This document shows, piece after piece, positions 31,240 to 41,121 of a stretch of 64,000 nucleotides of DNA. How positions within the stretch are numbered: position 1 is the first letter of the stretch; the number at the start of each line of letters is the position of its first letter. The notes beneath the pieces are model-generated. The model ran no database searches and had not been told where the DNA came from. It saw only the letters and a list, made by a program, of their open reading frames with translations. The position numbers were made by a program, and so were the translations under genes. The stretch lies in NCBI GenBank assembly GCA_902567785.1, contig CACFOR010000005.1, positions 1 through 64,000 on the forward strand. Direction: 5' to 3'. The stretch is from an uncultured Pelagibacteraceae bacterium. Its GTDB lineage: Bacteria; Pseudomonadota; Alphaproteobacteria; Pelagibacterales; Pelagibacteraceae.

Positions 31240-32735
31240 AGCCGCAATATCTCTAAAAGAGGTTTTAGTTGTTTTTCGTACCGTTTCCAAGACTGAATAG
31301 AGTTTTTGTACATAGGTTGATGAATATTTATTGAATTACTACCAGTGCTCATAAAATATTTATTATTATAAAAATTCATACAGCTATCACTCCATTTTAA
31401 GTTGCAAGCATGTAATAACTTTTCAATTTGTTTTCTTGGGTTATCTATCAATTCTTCATAAAAAACATTTACATAATAATTTGGCAAAATTTTATCCCAA
31501 AATAACATTACTTCTTTGTAAAGATTATAATATTTTCCCAAATCAGTTAAATCATAAGAAAAATTTACCCCTCCAACAAAATAATTTTTAAATAAAGATA
31601 CGCAGTTATCTGGAGAATTTCTTATACAATGAATAACTTTCGCGTTTGGAAATATCAATTTAATAAAACCCAACCAAGTAAAATTGAGCAGATCTTTAAC
31701 AACTATGTATTTTATACTCCCTGATTTTTCAAATGTAGATGTAATTTGCTCTATATTTTTAATAACATTGTCTCCAATTTTTTGGAAATCTTCATGATTG
31801 TAATCATATATATTTTTTTTAAACAAACCTTCTTTTTCAAAGAAAAATTTTTCTATTTTTCCAGAAAATTGATTGGACTCTCCTATAGCAAAAACTTCAG
31901 GGTGGCTTGATAAAATTTGTTGAACAAGTGTAGTCCCTGAACGTGGCATACCAATAATAAAAATTAACGAATCATTTAAATGCCCAAAGTTTTTTAACTT
32001 TTTAAACAAATCTTTTGTAAAATTTTCTTTAACAGTTTGCACCAATTTTTCCTGATATTTTATTGAATAATTAATTTCTTTTTTTTTTAAAAAGTTTCCT
32101 TTTTCCCAATAATAAAAAGCCTTATCATAAAATTCCATGTCCTCGTGAGCTTTTCCTAGAGCAAAAAATAAATGCATTTTTTGATCATCGTTTAAATTTT
32201 TTTTTGATATAATTGATTCCATTTCTACTAGGTGTAAATTTTTTTCTTTATACTTTGTTACCTGACTCAAATGTCTATGCAGTTGGCCATTATTGGGTTC
32301 GATTTTTAAAGCTTCTTTAAATATTTGTGCCGATTCTTCAAGTTTGTGTAAATCTAGCAATGTTTGACCTAGCCCGATGTATGCATTTATATGTTTAGAA
32401 TTAATTTTTATACATTTTTCATAATATTTTTTTGCATCTTCCAATCTACAAAGGTCTTTTAAAACATTTCCTACATTATTGTAAGCAAAATAGTAATTTG
32501 GATTTTTTTTTATAATACTTTCAAAAATTTTAATAGCCTCTACCGATTTCCATTGACTTCGAAGTGCATATCCTAAAATATTTTGCAAATTAATATTATC
32601 AGGATATTTATTAATGAGTTGTGTGGCTTTTTTTTCCAGAGATTTAAAGTTTAATTTTTTATACAAGCTTTGAAGATCTTCCATGTCTTTCTTGCTTGGA
32701 GCAAGATGTGAGTTTGTATTTTTTGTTTCTTTCAT
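31236..32735 (-). CDS. TPR-repeat sulfotransferase
   Basis: Residues about 15-165 are tetratricopeptide repeats (for example AYNNVGNVLKDLCRLEDAKKYYEKCI and AYIGLGQTLLDLHKLEESAQIF, abridged). The C-terminal half is a sulfotransferase: the PAPS 5'-phosphate loop GMPRSGTT at 262-269, SHPEVFAIGESNQF, and the 3'-phosphate site VIHCIRNSPDNCVSLF. Such enzymes move sulfate from PAPS to a glycan or peptide; the repeats may hold the acceptor. Length 499. It starts directly after the GT17-like gene and overlaps the next by four bases. Confidence 0.85.
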   Translation of the reverse strand: MKETKNTNSHLAPSKKDMEDLQSLYKKLNFKSLEKKATQLINKYPDNINLQNILGYALRSQWKSVEAIKIFESIIKKNPNYYFAYNNVGNVLKDLCRLEDAKKYYEKCIKINSKHINAYIGLGQTLLDLHKLEESAQIFKEALKIEPNNGQLHRHLSQVTKYKEKNLHLVEMESIISKKNLNDDQKMHLFFALGKAHEDMEFYDKAFYYWEKGNFLKKKEINYSIKYQEKLVQTVKENFTKDLFKKLKNFGHLNDSLIFIIGMPRSGTTLVQQILSSHPEVFAIGESNQFSGKIEKFFFEKEGLFKKNIYDYNHEDFQKIGDNVIKNIEQITSTFEKSGSIKYIVVKDLLNFTWLGFIKLIFPNAKVIHCIRNSPDNCVSLFKNYFVGGVNFSYDLTDLGKYYNLYKEVMLFWDKILPNYYVNVFYEELIDNPRKQIEKLLHACNLKWSDSCMNFYNNKYFMSTGSNSINIHQPMYKNSIQSWKRYEKQLKPLLEILRL

Positions 32736-33560
32736 TTAACTATCTAAGCCAAAATAAAATTTAGGATTTTCTTCCATTAAATTTAGCAAATCTTTTGGGA
32801 AAAAATTTCTATCTATTCTTCTTGATTGCACATTTCTATGAAACAAATCTGCTCCAGTTTTTTGACAATCAAGTATATGTTTTTTATTAGTAAATTTTTC
32901 TTTGTTAAATTCTTTATGAGCTATAGATTCAAATTTTTCTTTGATTCTAGAGGGTCCTCCAAATGAAGAAAAACTCCAGCCTCCTTCGTTAAAATGAGAT
33001 ATAACATTTCTATCCCTTCTATGACGATTGGGTGAATAGCTGTTACATAACTGCATTGTTGTAACAATACTACCTAGCCATTGTTCCCATTTTAAAAAGT
33101 TGCAATCTATGTGAAATAAATACTGCTCTAATGCCATAGGAGCAATTTTTGAAAAGTCTGATGATTTTATAAAATCCAATCTTTTTCTTGAAGGTAGTTC
33201 ATCTACATCACTGATTATTAATATATCTTCGTTAGAAAATTCCTTGCAAGCAGTCTTAATATAATTTCTTTGAAAATTTTCAATTCTCCAGGCATCATCT
33301 CCTTTTATATCTCCAATTATCCAACTTTCTTCATTTTGTATTTTTTCTAGATCTATATTAATTTGATGGTATTTAATTTTATGAGAAAACTTATTTAACT
33401 TTGTTTTTAATAGACTTGGAAAATTCCAAGTCTTTTTTTTTCCTTGATGTGTAATATTTGCTTCAACAACAACAAAAAAATCAACCACTGAATCAAGATA
33501 TTTAATTCTTAGTTCAGCTAATTCTTTCTCATTAAAATAAAGAAAAGCATCTATAAGCAT
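32736..33560 (-). CDS. GT17-like glycosyltransferase
   Basis: About 274 residues resembling glycosyltransferase family 17: MLIDAFLYFNEKELAELRI, LDSVVDFFVVVEANITHQGK, and EDILIISDVDELPSRKRLDFI with a DxDE site. Eukaryotic members add bisecting GlcNAc; bacterial members sit in surface polysaccharide clusters, and their acceptor is unknown. I chose the ATG at 33560, one base after the previous stop, because the conserved domain begins there; an ATG at 33590 would add ten residues overlapping the previous gene. Confidence 0.75.
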   Translation of the reverse strand: MLIDAFLYFNEKELAELRIKYLDSVVDFFVVVEANITHQGKKKTWNFPSLLKTKLNKFSHKIKYHQINIDLEKIQNEESWIIGDIKGDDAWRIENFQRNYIKTACKEFSNEDILIISDVDELPSRKRLDFIKSSDFSKIAPMALEQYLFHIDCNFLKWEQWLGSIVTTMQLCNSYSPNRHRRDRNVISHFNEGGWSFSSFGGPSRIKEKFESIAHKEFNKEKFTNKKHILDCQKTGADLFHRNVQSRRIDRNFFPKDLLNLMEENPKFYFGLDS

Positions 33561-33561
33561 A

Positions 33562-35376
33562 TTAATATTTTCTCTTATGATCATAAACAAATATGATCAA
33601 ACAATATAATAAATAAAATAAAATCATCACAAATGTAATTAGACTAACATAATTTGAAAAAATTTGAACTTTGCTTAATTTAAATTCAAATTTATTATAA
33701 TTTGTAAATTGAATTAACTTTTCTTTTTCTGATATTTTAAAAGTGTCTCCTGGCTGGCAATCATTTTCTTCTGGATATAAAAAACAACTTGGATTAAAAA
33801 ACATAAGATTACCATTTTTATTATCCAATTTGTCAGAATAATACAAAAGAGATTTATCTTCTAGAATCGCTTTTGAATTAAATGTAATTTTCTCTGCATT
33901 TAACTTTCCCAAACCATAACCAAAAATTGGTTGATAACATAAAAGCGGAGAATAAGAAAAAAAGAACATATCATTTCTATTATTTACTTTTTTAGGTTTC
34001 CCAGATTCATCTAAAAGTATAGCGGGACCAATTATTTCACTGACAAAATTATTTTTTATTTTTTTTGAAAAATCCATTGCATTTTTCATATTGTATCTTT
34101 GGTCGTTTAAATGCCAGCTGTTATCCTTAATTAAATTTTGTAACAACAATATAAAAAGCATAAGTACCACTAAGTATTTTTTTTTAGAAATATTAATATT
34201 TAAATTTTTTACAATAAATCCTGATAAAATTATTATAGGCATTATGTATATTGCCAACCATCTAAATTGAACCCAAGTATTATTCAAAATTGGAATATTT
34301 TCTATAATTTGAAATTGATTTAAAAAATTTATATTAAATAAAATTGGAATTAAAAAAATTATCAAAAGAATAAATAAAAATCTAATATTATAATAATTTA
34401 ATTTAAAAAATCTTTTTTCAAGAAGAAAAATGAAAAAAAATAAAATTAATGGAACTAAACTTACAGAATAATTCATCTCGTGAATTCCGAAAGGAAACAT
34501 TGAAGCTACATTATCATTAAAATATTTTTGATCTGGATTTAAGAAAAATGATAAAAAAGAGTTTTTTATATATGCCACAAAAGATGCGAATTCTGTAGCA
34601 GGATAATTTCTAGAAAAATGATTTAAAAATAATAGACTCGCGGTTATTTTTGATAAAGAAATTAATATGCCAAGGAATGAAGAAATGACAAATCTCAAAA
34701 ATATCTTAAAATCATTAATAAAATTTCCATATAATAAAAGTACGCAAAAAATACTCACGATTATTATCGGCATTACAGGGCCGGAACCAGAATGAAAAAA
34801 GCTTGCAAAAACTATGGATGATAGTAACAAATAAATTTTTGATAATTTTTTTTCTTTATTTTCTAGACTTTTAATCAAAAAATAACAATAGAGAGGAACA
34901 AAAATATAACTTAAATAAGCAACATGTCCTGCAATAGCTCTGTAAACAAAAAAACCATTATATAAAAATAAACTTGCACACATTAAAGATGTGTAATTAT
35001 CAAATTTGAAATTCTTTTTTAGTAAAAGAAACATTCCCATGTAAGCAAATAACGATAAAACTAAAAAAAATATTTTTAATGATAAGATTGGATTAAAAAT
35101 TAAAAAAATAAATTGTGATATAGAATAATACATAGATTGAGGATCGCCAAAAAAAGGTATTCCGCAGCAAAAACTGGGTGTAAACCAAGGTACTGATAAA
35201 AAATTATTCTTAAACCAAATTTTTCCAAAAATTAGACTTGGTATAAATTGTTCATAGTCATGACCAACTAAACCTTTAAAATTTGGAAAAAATTTCTGAA
35301 AAATGAACTGATGAATAATTAAAATTAATAATGATAAAATTAAAAAGAATAAATTTTTTTTTATATTTGATATCAT
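33562..35376 (-). CDS. Large polytopic membrane protein, probably GT-C or YfhO-like
   Basis: About 604 residues with roughly a dozen hydrophobic segments. Near the first segments comes a loop with GHDYEQFIPSLIFGKIWF and TPSFCCGIPFFGDPQSMYY, reminiscent of GT-C or YfhO-like membrane proteins that move sugars from polyprenyl carriers. A soluble C-terminal part (about 430-570) contains PCFLYPEENDCQPGD-like sequence. Function is not certain. The frame extends back into the tRNA (to 35424), but the ATG at 35376 is the reasonable start. Confidence 0.6.
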   Translation of the reverse strand: MISNIKKNLFFLILSLLILIIHQFIFQKFFPNFKGLVGHDYEQFIPSLIFGKIWFKNNFLSVPWFTPSFCCGIPFFGDPQSMYYSISQFIFLIFNPILSLKIFFLVLSLFAYMGMFLLLKKNFKFDNYTSLMCASLFLYNGFFVYRAIAGHVAYLSYIFVPLYCYFLIKSLENKEKKLSKIYLLLSSIVFASFFHSGSGPVMPIIIVSIFCVLLLYGNFINDFKIFLRFVISSFLGILISLSKITASLLFLNHFSRNYPATEFASFVAYIKNSFLSFFLNPDQKYFNDNVASMFPFGIHEMNYSVSLVPLILFFFIFLLEKRFFKLNYYNIRFLFILLIIFLIPILFNINFLNQFQIIENIPILNNTWVQFRWLAIYIMPIIILSGFIVKNLNINISKKKYLVVLMLFILLLQNLIKDNSWHLNDQRYNMKNAMDFSKKIKNNFVSEIIGPAILLDESGKPKKVNNRNDMFFFSYSPLLCYQPIFGYGLGKLNAEKITFNSKAILEDKSLLYYSDKLDNKNGNLMFFNPSCFLYPEENDCQPGDTFKISEKEKLIQFTNYNKFEFKLSKVQIFSNYVSLITFVMILFYLLYCLIIFVYDHKRKY

Positions 35377-35390
35377 TAAATAAATATTTC

Positions 35391-35467
35391 TGGTGGGCCC
35401 GCCAGGATTCGAACCTGGGACCAATACATTATGAGTGTACTGCTCTAACCAGCTGAGCTACAGGCCC
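35391..35467 (-). tRNA. tRNA with CAU anticodon, probably tRNA-Ile2 (lysidine-type), CCA encoded
   Basis: The minus strand folds into a normal cloverleaf of 74 bases plus an encoded CCA. The acceptor stem GGGCCTG pairs with CGGGCCC, the D arm has AGCTCAGCTGGTTAGAGC, the anticodon loop is CTCATAA and the T arm has GGTTCGAATCC. Anticodon CAU could be elongator Met or Ile2. C4-G69 and C5-G68 in the acceptor stem are features reported for TilS (lysidine) substrates, which favours Ile2. It stands inside the glycan island, with 14 bases to the following gene. Confidence 0.9.
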
Positions 35468-35532
35468 ATGTCTTTTATATGTTTTTACTTGAGTTTATAA
35501 ATTCTTTCAAGTTAGTAGATTCTTTATTAATT

Positions 35533-35892
35533 TTATACTGTATAACCTTTTTGTGAAATACCTGTTAATTCTTTTTTAAGAGAATTTACAGTCTCTATTC
35601 TCAAGTCTGGATTACCAATTTTTTTACATAGTTCTTTATTTCCTAAAGAATCGTAAATCTTTGAAATTAATTTATAAACTTCATCGTTGTTACCAAATTC
35701 TGTTGCAATTAATAATGTATCTAAAGCAATGTAATACAATTTGTTTATATAAAAAATTTTACTTCTCAAATAAAGGTATTCTGGATTTTTAAAAAATTCG
35801 GTTCCTAATTTTGATATTTCAAATTGAGCTTCATCAATTTTTTTTATTTTAATCAATCTCCTAATTTTATCGAGTTTTTCTTGATTCGTCAT
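35533..35892 (-). CDS. Small TPR-like protein of unknown function
   Basis: A 119-residue protein with helical repeats resembling tetratricopeptide units (KIDEAQFEISKLGTEFF, PEYLYLRSKIFYINKLYYIALDTL). No signal peptide or membrane segment. The ATG overlaps the exostosin-like gene by four bases, so the two are coupled, and it may be an accessory for that transferase. I do not recognise a named family. Confidence 0.6.
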   Translation of the reverse strand: MTNQEKLDKIRRLIKIKKIDEAQFEISKLGTEFFKNPEYLYLRSKIFYINKLYYIALDTLLIATEFGNNDEVYKLISKIYDSLGNKELCKKIGNPDLRIETVNSLKKELTGISQKGYTV

Positions 35893-36776
35893 ATAATTTT
35901 TTTTTCTATAAAATTTTGGATTTTATTTTTCTCTTTTGTCCACCATTTTTGACATTCTTCTCTTTTTTTTTTTATTTGATCACTTCCCCAGCTTTTAACT
36001 ATAGATCTTGCATCCGACCATTTATCAATTTTTATAAAAGGGTTAGAAGGAAATAATCTATCATAATAATTATAGGCATTCTCTACTATTGGAATACATC
36101 CGCATTCTAAAGCTTCATACAATCTATAAGTTTCTGGATGAAAAAAACCGTTTGGACAAGGGACAAATTCTGTTGAAGAAAATATCTCACTCATTTCATT
36201 TACAGAAATAATTTTTACATTAAATTTTTCTGTTTTATGACAAAAGAAAGGTTTAATATCAGAAAATTGAAATAATAAGTCATGTCTACTAGATTTATGA
36301 GGAGTTCCAGTAAATGCCCATTTGTATTTTCTGATATCTTTCGTTTTATTTTTAACTCCAGATTTGTAACCGATTGGAATACATTTAACCTTATCATTTT
36401 CAAAATATTTGCTTGAACAAAAAGGTCTCCATACATAATCACAGTTTTTATAAACCGGTCCTATATTATAGCCACCAGATTCATCGCCTAAATGAAACAA
36501 AAATATTTTTGAACAAATAGTATTAAGTTTTACATAAAAATCATGCTTTTCTTCAATGCTAGAATCTACAATTATTAAAATATCTTCTTCTTTTAGATCC
36601 ATTTCACTTTTAATAATATTATATTTAGTTTTATTTAAAATTTCATAAATCCATTTATCAGAATTAGCCTTATGATAATTTCCCCAAACATGGTCTGTTT
36701 CTTGCTTCTGTCTTTTTTTCTGATCTTTAGAATCGGGTTCTTGTTGATTATGAGTGTTCCAAAATAATTTAATCAT
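35889..36776 (-). CDS. Exostosin-like (GT47-type) glycosyltransferase
   Basis: A 295-residue protein whose C-terminal half resembles the exostosin domain: KWAFTGTPHKSSRHDLL, STEFVPCPNGFFHPETYRLYEALECGCIPIVENAYNYYDRLFP (abridged), matching the donor-binding region of GT47. The N-terminal part has EDILIIVDSS and KIFLFHLGDESGG. It probably adds a sugar to a surface glycan; acceptor and donor unknown. It starts 15 bases after rpoD on the same strand. Confidence 0.65.
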   Translation of the reverse strand: MIKLFWNTHNQQEPDSKDQKKRQKQETDHVWGNYHKANSDKWIYEILNKTKYNIIKSEMDLKEEDILIIVDSSIEEKHDFYVKLNTICSKIFLFHLGDESGGYNIGPVYKNCDYVWRPFCSSKYFENDKVKCIPIGYKSGVKNKTKDIRKYKWAFTGTPHKSSRHDLLFQFSDIKPFFCHKTEKFNVKIISVNEMSEIFSSTEFVPCPNGFFHPETYRLYEALECGCIPIVENAYNYYDRLFPSNPFIKIDKWSDARSIVKSWGSDQIKKKREECQKWWTKEKNKIQNFIEKKII

Positions 36777-36791
36777 TGAAGATTAAAATTT

Positions 36792-38669
36792 TTACTTTTC
36801 TAAGAAACTTTTTAAATGTTTTGATCTGCTTGGATGTTTAAGTTTTCTTAAAGCTTTAGCTTCTATCTGTCTTATTCTTTCTCTTGTTACAGAAAACTGT
36901 AAACCTACTTCTTCTAAAGTGTGATCAGTATTCATACCAATTCCAAAACGCATTCTAAGAACTCTTTCTTCTCTTGGAGTAAGTGTTGCTAAAATTTTAG
37001 TTGTTGACTCCCCTAAATTTGATCTTATTGAGGCATCCAAAGGTTGCAATGCATTTTGATCTTCAATGAAATCCCCTAAACTACTATCTTCCTCGTCTCC
37101 AACTGGAGTTTCTAAAGACACTGGCTCTTTAGAAATTTTTAATACTTTTCTTACTCTATCTAAAGGCATAGCTAATTTTTTGGCTAACTCTTCAGGAGTT
37201 GCTTCTCTACCTTGTTCACTTAAAATTTGTCTAGATGTTCTAACTATTTTATTAATTGTTTCAATCATATGAACGGGTATTCTAATTGTTCTCGCTTGGT
37301 CAGCTATTGATCTTGTAATCGCCTGCCTAATCCACCATGTTGCGTAGGTGGAAAATTTATATCCTCTTTGATATTCAAACTTATCAACTGCTTTCATTAG
37401 CCCAATATTACCTTCTTGTATTAAATCTAAAAATTGCAAACCTCTATTTGTATATTTTTTAGCAATTGAGATAACAAGTCTTAAATTTGCTTCTACCATT
37501 TCCTTTTTTGCTATTCTTGATTCTCTTTCACCTTTTTGCACCTTACTAACAAGTTTTTTAAAATCAGATAATGGCAAACCTATTTTTTTACTAAATTCAA
37601 TCAGCCTCTCTTTCGTTTCCATGTAATCTTTTTTCTTTTTCTTAAAAAAACTTCTCCATTTATCATTTTCATTTAAAAAAGATTCAAATTTAGGATTAAT
37701 TTCATTTCCTATATAGTATTTAAGAAATTCATCTCTTGATATTTTATTATCCATTGCTAATCGCATTAATACACCTTCCAAAGAAGTTATTTTCTTAATT
37801 TCCTCTTGGTGTACAGAAAGAAGTTTTTCTAATACTACAGCATTTAGTTGTAAAGTTTTCACCTTTTTAATTATTTCAGACAGAATTTTTTTGTAATTTT
37901 TTTCTTTTACATTTGAAAAATCCTGAGCACTTAAAGCGTGAGTTAATTTTTCATTTTGTATTTTTATTAATTTTCCATAGTACTTGCAAAGACTGTTAAT
38001 GGTTGAAATAATTTTGGGTTTAATTTCCTCTTCCATGGCAGCAAGAGATGGATTAAATTCATCTTGTTCAACTTCTTCTTGTTCTTTATTTGCTTCATTT
38101 GATTCTTGTTCATCTTTGTCTTGTTTTAATTTTTTATTTTCATTTTGTTTATTTTTTTTCAAATCTAAATTCTCTTCACTAGAATCTGATTCGATATAAG
38201 TTGAATCTATATCTATAATTTCTCTAACTAGAAGTTCCGAAGTTTCTAACTTTTCTTTCCATCCAAAAACCTCTTTTGCTGTGAAAGGACTTTCAAAAAG
38301 TCCATTTATCATAAAATTTTTTCCTGCTTCTATTCTTTTTGCTATAGCTATTTCTCCTTCACGAGAAAGAAGTTCAACGCCTCCCATTTCTCTTAGATAC
38401 ATTCTTATAGGATCATCGCTTTTTTCAATACTTTTATTTTTTTCAGAATCTGATTGTTGAGTATCTTTCTTTTTTGTTGAACTAAAATCGGATTTTTTTT
38501 CAACAAGACAAATTTTATTATCAAAAATATGTAAAGTGGCAGCTTCTAAATTTTCTTGACTAAAATGTCTTTTCCCAAGAGATTTTCTTAACTCTTCGTA
38601 AGTTATAAAACCTCTATGAATCCCTTTGCCGAGTAATCTTTTAAATGACTTTGTAATTAATCTTTCCAC
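36792..38669 (-). CDS. rpoD: Primary sigma factor RpoD (sigma-70)
   Basis: Housekeeping sigma factor. Region 1.1 is at the N-terminus ([18 protein letters not shown]). Region 1.2 is [21 protein letters not shown]. An acidic, low-complexity Lys/Glu/Asn stretch falls around 150-210. Regions 2.1-2.4 are [28 protein letters not shown] and [15 protein letters not shown], and region 4.2 is [24 protein letters not shown]. The 625-residue length fits. The start codon is GTG at 38669. It follows dnaG by 73 bases, where TATAAT-like sequence suggests an extra promoter. Confidence 0.97.
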   Translation of the reverse strand: MERLITKSFKRLLGKGIHRGFITYEELRKSLGKRHFSQENLEAATLHIFDNKICLVEKKSDFSSTKKKDTQQSDSEKNKSIEKSDDPIRMYLREMGGVELLSREGEIAIAKRIEAGKNFMINGLFESPFTAKEVFGWKEKLETSELLVREIIDIDSTYIESDSSEENLDLKKNKQNENKKLKQDKDEQESNEANKEQEEVEQDEFNPSLAAMEEEIKPKIISTINSLCKYYGKLIKIQNEKLTHALSAQDFSNVKEKNYKKILSEIIKKVKTLQLNAVVLEKLLSVHQEEIKKITSLEGVLMRLAMDNKISRDEFLKYYIGNEINPKFESFLNENDKWRSFFKKKKKDYMETKERLIEFSKKIGLPLSDFKKLVSKVQKGERESRIAKKEMVEANLRLVISIAKKYTNRGLQFLDLIQEGNIGLMKAVDKFEYQRGYKFSTYATWWIRQAITRSIADQARTIRIPVHMIETINKIVRTSRQILSEQGREATPEELAKKLAMPLDRVRKVLKISKEPVSLETPVGDEEDSSLGDFIEDQNALQPLDASIRSNLGESTTKILATLTPREERVLRMRFGIGMNTDHTLEEVGLQFSVTRERIRQIEAKALRKLKHPSRSKHLKSFLEK

Positions 38670-38742
38670 TGTATTTTTAGCCTTTCATAATAAAGCAGGG
38701 GTCTTATATATAATTATAAAATAAACAAAATCTAGAGTTTTT

Positions 38743-40530
38743 TTAGCCCCTTTTTAATTGATTTCTGAGAGATAAAAGCTCTGTATAAAGATTCTCATCA
38801 AGATTTGATGAAACTTTATTCTCCAAAGATTCAATTTTTTTCCTCAGTTCAATATTTTTGATCTCACTTACTATCTCGTTAAAAATTGAAATAGTTTCAT
38901 TATTACTTTTATTTTTATAAATTATTTTAACAGGTGCAAAAGTGTTAATTTGGCTAATCATATTTTTAAATTTTGGATCAAAATTTTCTATATTTATTAC
39001 TTTTTCATCAAAAAACTTCTCTGACAATAAATAATCAATTAATTTTACTTTAAATTCATTCATTAGATTGTTTGAAAAAGATATTTCTGAAATCAACTCT
39101 ACATTTTTTCTAAATATATCTAAGTTATTTATAACTAAAAACATAATAGAAAATTCCTTTAAGTCTTTTTCTTCAAATTTATTTCTTTGTTTATAAACAT
39201 CTTTAGTTTGCTGAAGAGGAATTATATTTCTTTTTATTTTTGAAAAATTATATTTTTTTAAACTAATATGTGGGGTTAATTCATTGATTCTTTTTGTAAA
39301 ATTATCAAGAAAATATTTTGATAATGTTTTATCTTTTAATTCGTTGCATAAAGCTTTTATTTTTCTTTCAAATAAAGCTAGTGACTGCGGATTGTTAAAT
39401 TCAATCTCTTGATAATAAGAATTCCAAATAAAATTTGATAATTCTACTTTGCTTTGAACAAAATTTTCAAAAGCTTCTTTGCCATTATCATTTATATAAG
39501 AATCTGGATCCGAATTATCCGGTAGTGTTAGAAAATAAATATTTGTTTCAGGTTTTATAAATGGAAATAATTTTTCTGCAGCTCTTAGCGCCGCTTTCTG
39601 CCCACTACTATCTCCATCTAAACATACAATAGGATTTTTAAAAAACTTCCAAATTAATTCAATTTGTCTCTCTGTCATGGCAGTTCCTAAATTTGCTACT
39701 ACATTCTTAATTCCAAATTTATGCAAATTGACAACATCCATGTATCCTTCTACTACAAATACCTCTTCTTTTTTATCTCTAAACTGCTTTGCTGAATTCA
39801 TGTTATATAAATTATTTCCCTTTTTATAAAATTCTGTCTCAGGAGAATTAATATATTTGGCAAATGCAGTTTTTAATATACTTCTACCTCCCAAAGCAAG
39901 GACAGAACCATTTAAATTTTTTACAGGAAAAATAATTCTATTTCTAAATCTATCTGTATATATTTTTTTGTTTTCATCAAAATAATAAATACCTGAAGAT
40001 TTGATTTGATTTTCGGTAAAATCTTTTTTTAAAACTTCATAATAATTGTTTTTAAATGGCGAGTATCCAATTTTGAAAAAAATAATTTCTTTTTTCGTAA
40101 TTTTTCTCTTATACAAATATTCTAGAACTTCTGGATATTTTTCTGAAATCAATTCTTTGTGACAAAATTCTGAATAATTTTCTAAAACTTTTTTATAAAT
40201 TTCCCACCTTTCTTGTTTTTCTTCATCTTGTTTAGTAAATTTAAAAGGCTGCATCCCTGCTTCGTCTGCCAAAGTTCTTACTGCCTCACCAAATTTATAG
40301 TTTTTGGTTTTCATTAAAAAATCAAAAATATTTCCATGTTCAGCTGTACTAAAACAATGATAAAAACCTTTTTCATCATTAATAGTAAAAGATGGAGTTT
40401 TTTCATTTGAAAAAGGTGACAAACCAATAAATTCCTTACCACGTTTTTTTAGTTTTACAGATTTTCCAACAACCTGCGAGACTTTGAGTCTAAGTTTTAT
40501 TTCATCAAGATATTCTTTTGGATATTTCAT
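38743..40530 (-). CDS. dnaG: DNA primase DnaG with degenerate zinc-binding domain
   Basis: Makes RNA primers at the replication fork. The TOPRIM catalytic part has VVEGYMDVVNLHKFG and CLDGDSSGQKAALRAAEKL, and the RNA polymerase core has GYSPFKNN and GGRSILKTAFAKYINSPET. In the N-terminal zinc domain the aligned ligands of E. coli DnaG (Cys, His, Cys, Cys) correspond to Ser38, Ser41, Cys59 and Thr62, so three of four are gone although the fold pattern (NEKTPSFTIND, FYHCF) remains. Length 595. It shares a base with yqeY. Confidence 0.96.
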   Translation of the reverse strand: MKYPKEYLDEIKLRLKVSQVVGKSVKLKKRGKEFIGLSPFSNEKTPSFTINDEKGFYHCFSTAEHGNIFDFLMKTKNYKFGEAVRTLADEAGMQPFKFTKQDEEKQERWEIYKKVLENYSEFCHKELISEKYPEVLEYLYKRKITKKEIIFFKIGYSPFKNNYYEVLKKDFTENQIKSSGIYYFDENKKIYTDRFRNRIIFPVKNLNGSVLALGGRSILKTAFAKYINSPETEFYKKGNNLYNMNSAKQFRDKKEEVFVVEGYMDVVNLHKFGIKNVVANLGTAMTERQIELIWKFFKNPIVCLDGDSSGQKAALRAAEKLFPFIKPETNIYFLTLPDNSDPDSYINDNGKEAFENFVQSKVELSNFIWNSYYQEIEFNNPQSLALFERKIKALCNELKDKTLSKYFLDNFTKRINELTPHISLKKYNFSKIKRNIIPLQQTKDVYKQRNKFEEKDLKEFSIMFLVINNLDIFRKNVELISEISFSNNLMNEFKVKLIDYLLSEKFFDEKVINIENFDPKFKNMISQINTFAPVKIIYKNKSNNETISIFNEIVSEIKNIELRKKIESLENKVSSNLDENLYTELLSLRNQLKRG

Positions 40531-40988
40531 CAGCCTAAAAGTTCCTTAACTATTACATTCACTTTTGAAAAATCTATAGTATCAGAATATTTTTTTTTTA
40601 ATGATACCATAATTTTTCCCATATCTTTAAGACTTGATGCTCCTAATGATTTGATAACTTCTTGGCAAATTTTTTTTGTTTCCTCTTCACTAAGTTGCTT
40701 TGGTAAAAACGAATCAATTATTTTGATTTCATCTTCCTCTGCCTTTAAAAGCTCTTGCCTTCCTCCTTTTTTATATAAGTTTGCAGAATCTTCTCTTTGT
40801 TTCTTCATTTTTCTCAAAACTTTTATAATTTCTTCATCTTTAGCTATTTCTTTGTTTTCACTAGTTCTAATTGCAATATCTCTTTCTTTGATAGCTGCCA
40901 AAACTAAACGCAAAGTAGAAACTAAAGTTTTGTCCTTGTTTTTTAATGCAATATTAAACTGCGTACTTATTTTTTCTCGTAATGACAT
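40530..40988 (-). CDS. yqeY: GatB/YqeY-domain protein
   Basis: A 152-residue YqeY family protein: MSLREKISTQFNIALKNKD, LRLVLAAIKERDIA, ILRKMKKQREDS-like sequence, SFLPKQLSEEE and MGKIMVSLKKKY. It resembles the tail domain of GatB, which contacts tRNA; its own role is not established. In alphaproteobacteria it commonly opens the dnaG-rpoD operon and lies divergent to carA, as here. Confidence 0.9.
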   Translation of the reverse strand: MSLREKISTQFNIALKNKDKTLVSTLRLVLAAIKERDIAIRTSENKEIAKDEEIIKVLRKMKKQREDSANLYKKGGRQELLKAEEDEIKIIDSFLPKQLSEEETKKICQEVIKSLGASSLKDMGKIMVSLKKKYSDTIDFSKVNVIVKELLG

Positions 40989-41121
40989 GAATTATAAAAA
41001 TATCAATTTACTGTAATGATCAAATTTCTTCAAAAGAAAAAAATTCCATCTTGACGAGATAAAATGTTTTTCAAATGTTGCACAAAATCATGTTTTATAG
41101 TAAAAGCCTTTAACTCATGAG

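Noticed and set aside
35377-35424. N-terminal extension of the membrane protein gene
   Set aside because: The additional codons come from the 3' half of the tRNA gene; the ATG at 35376 is the first sensible start.
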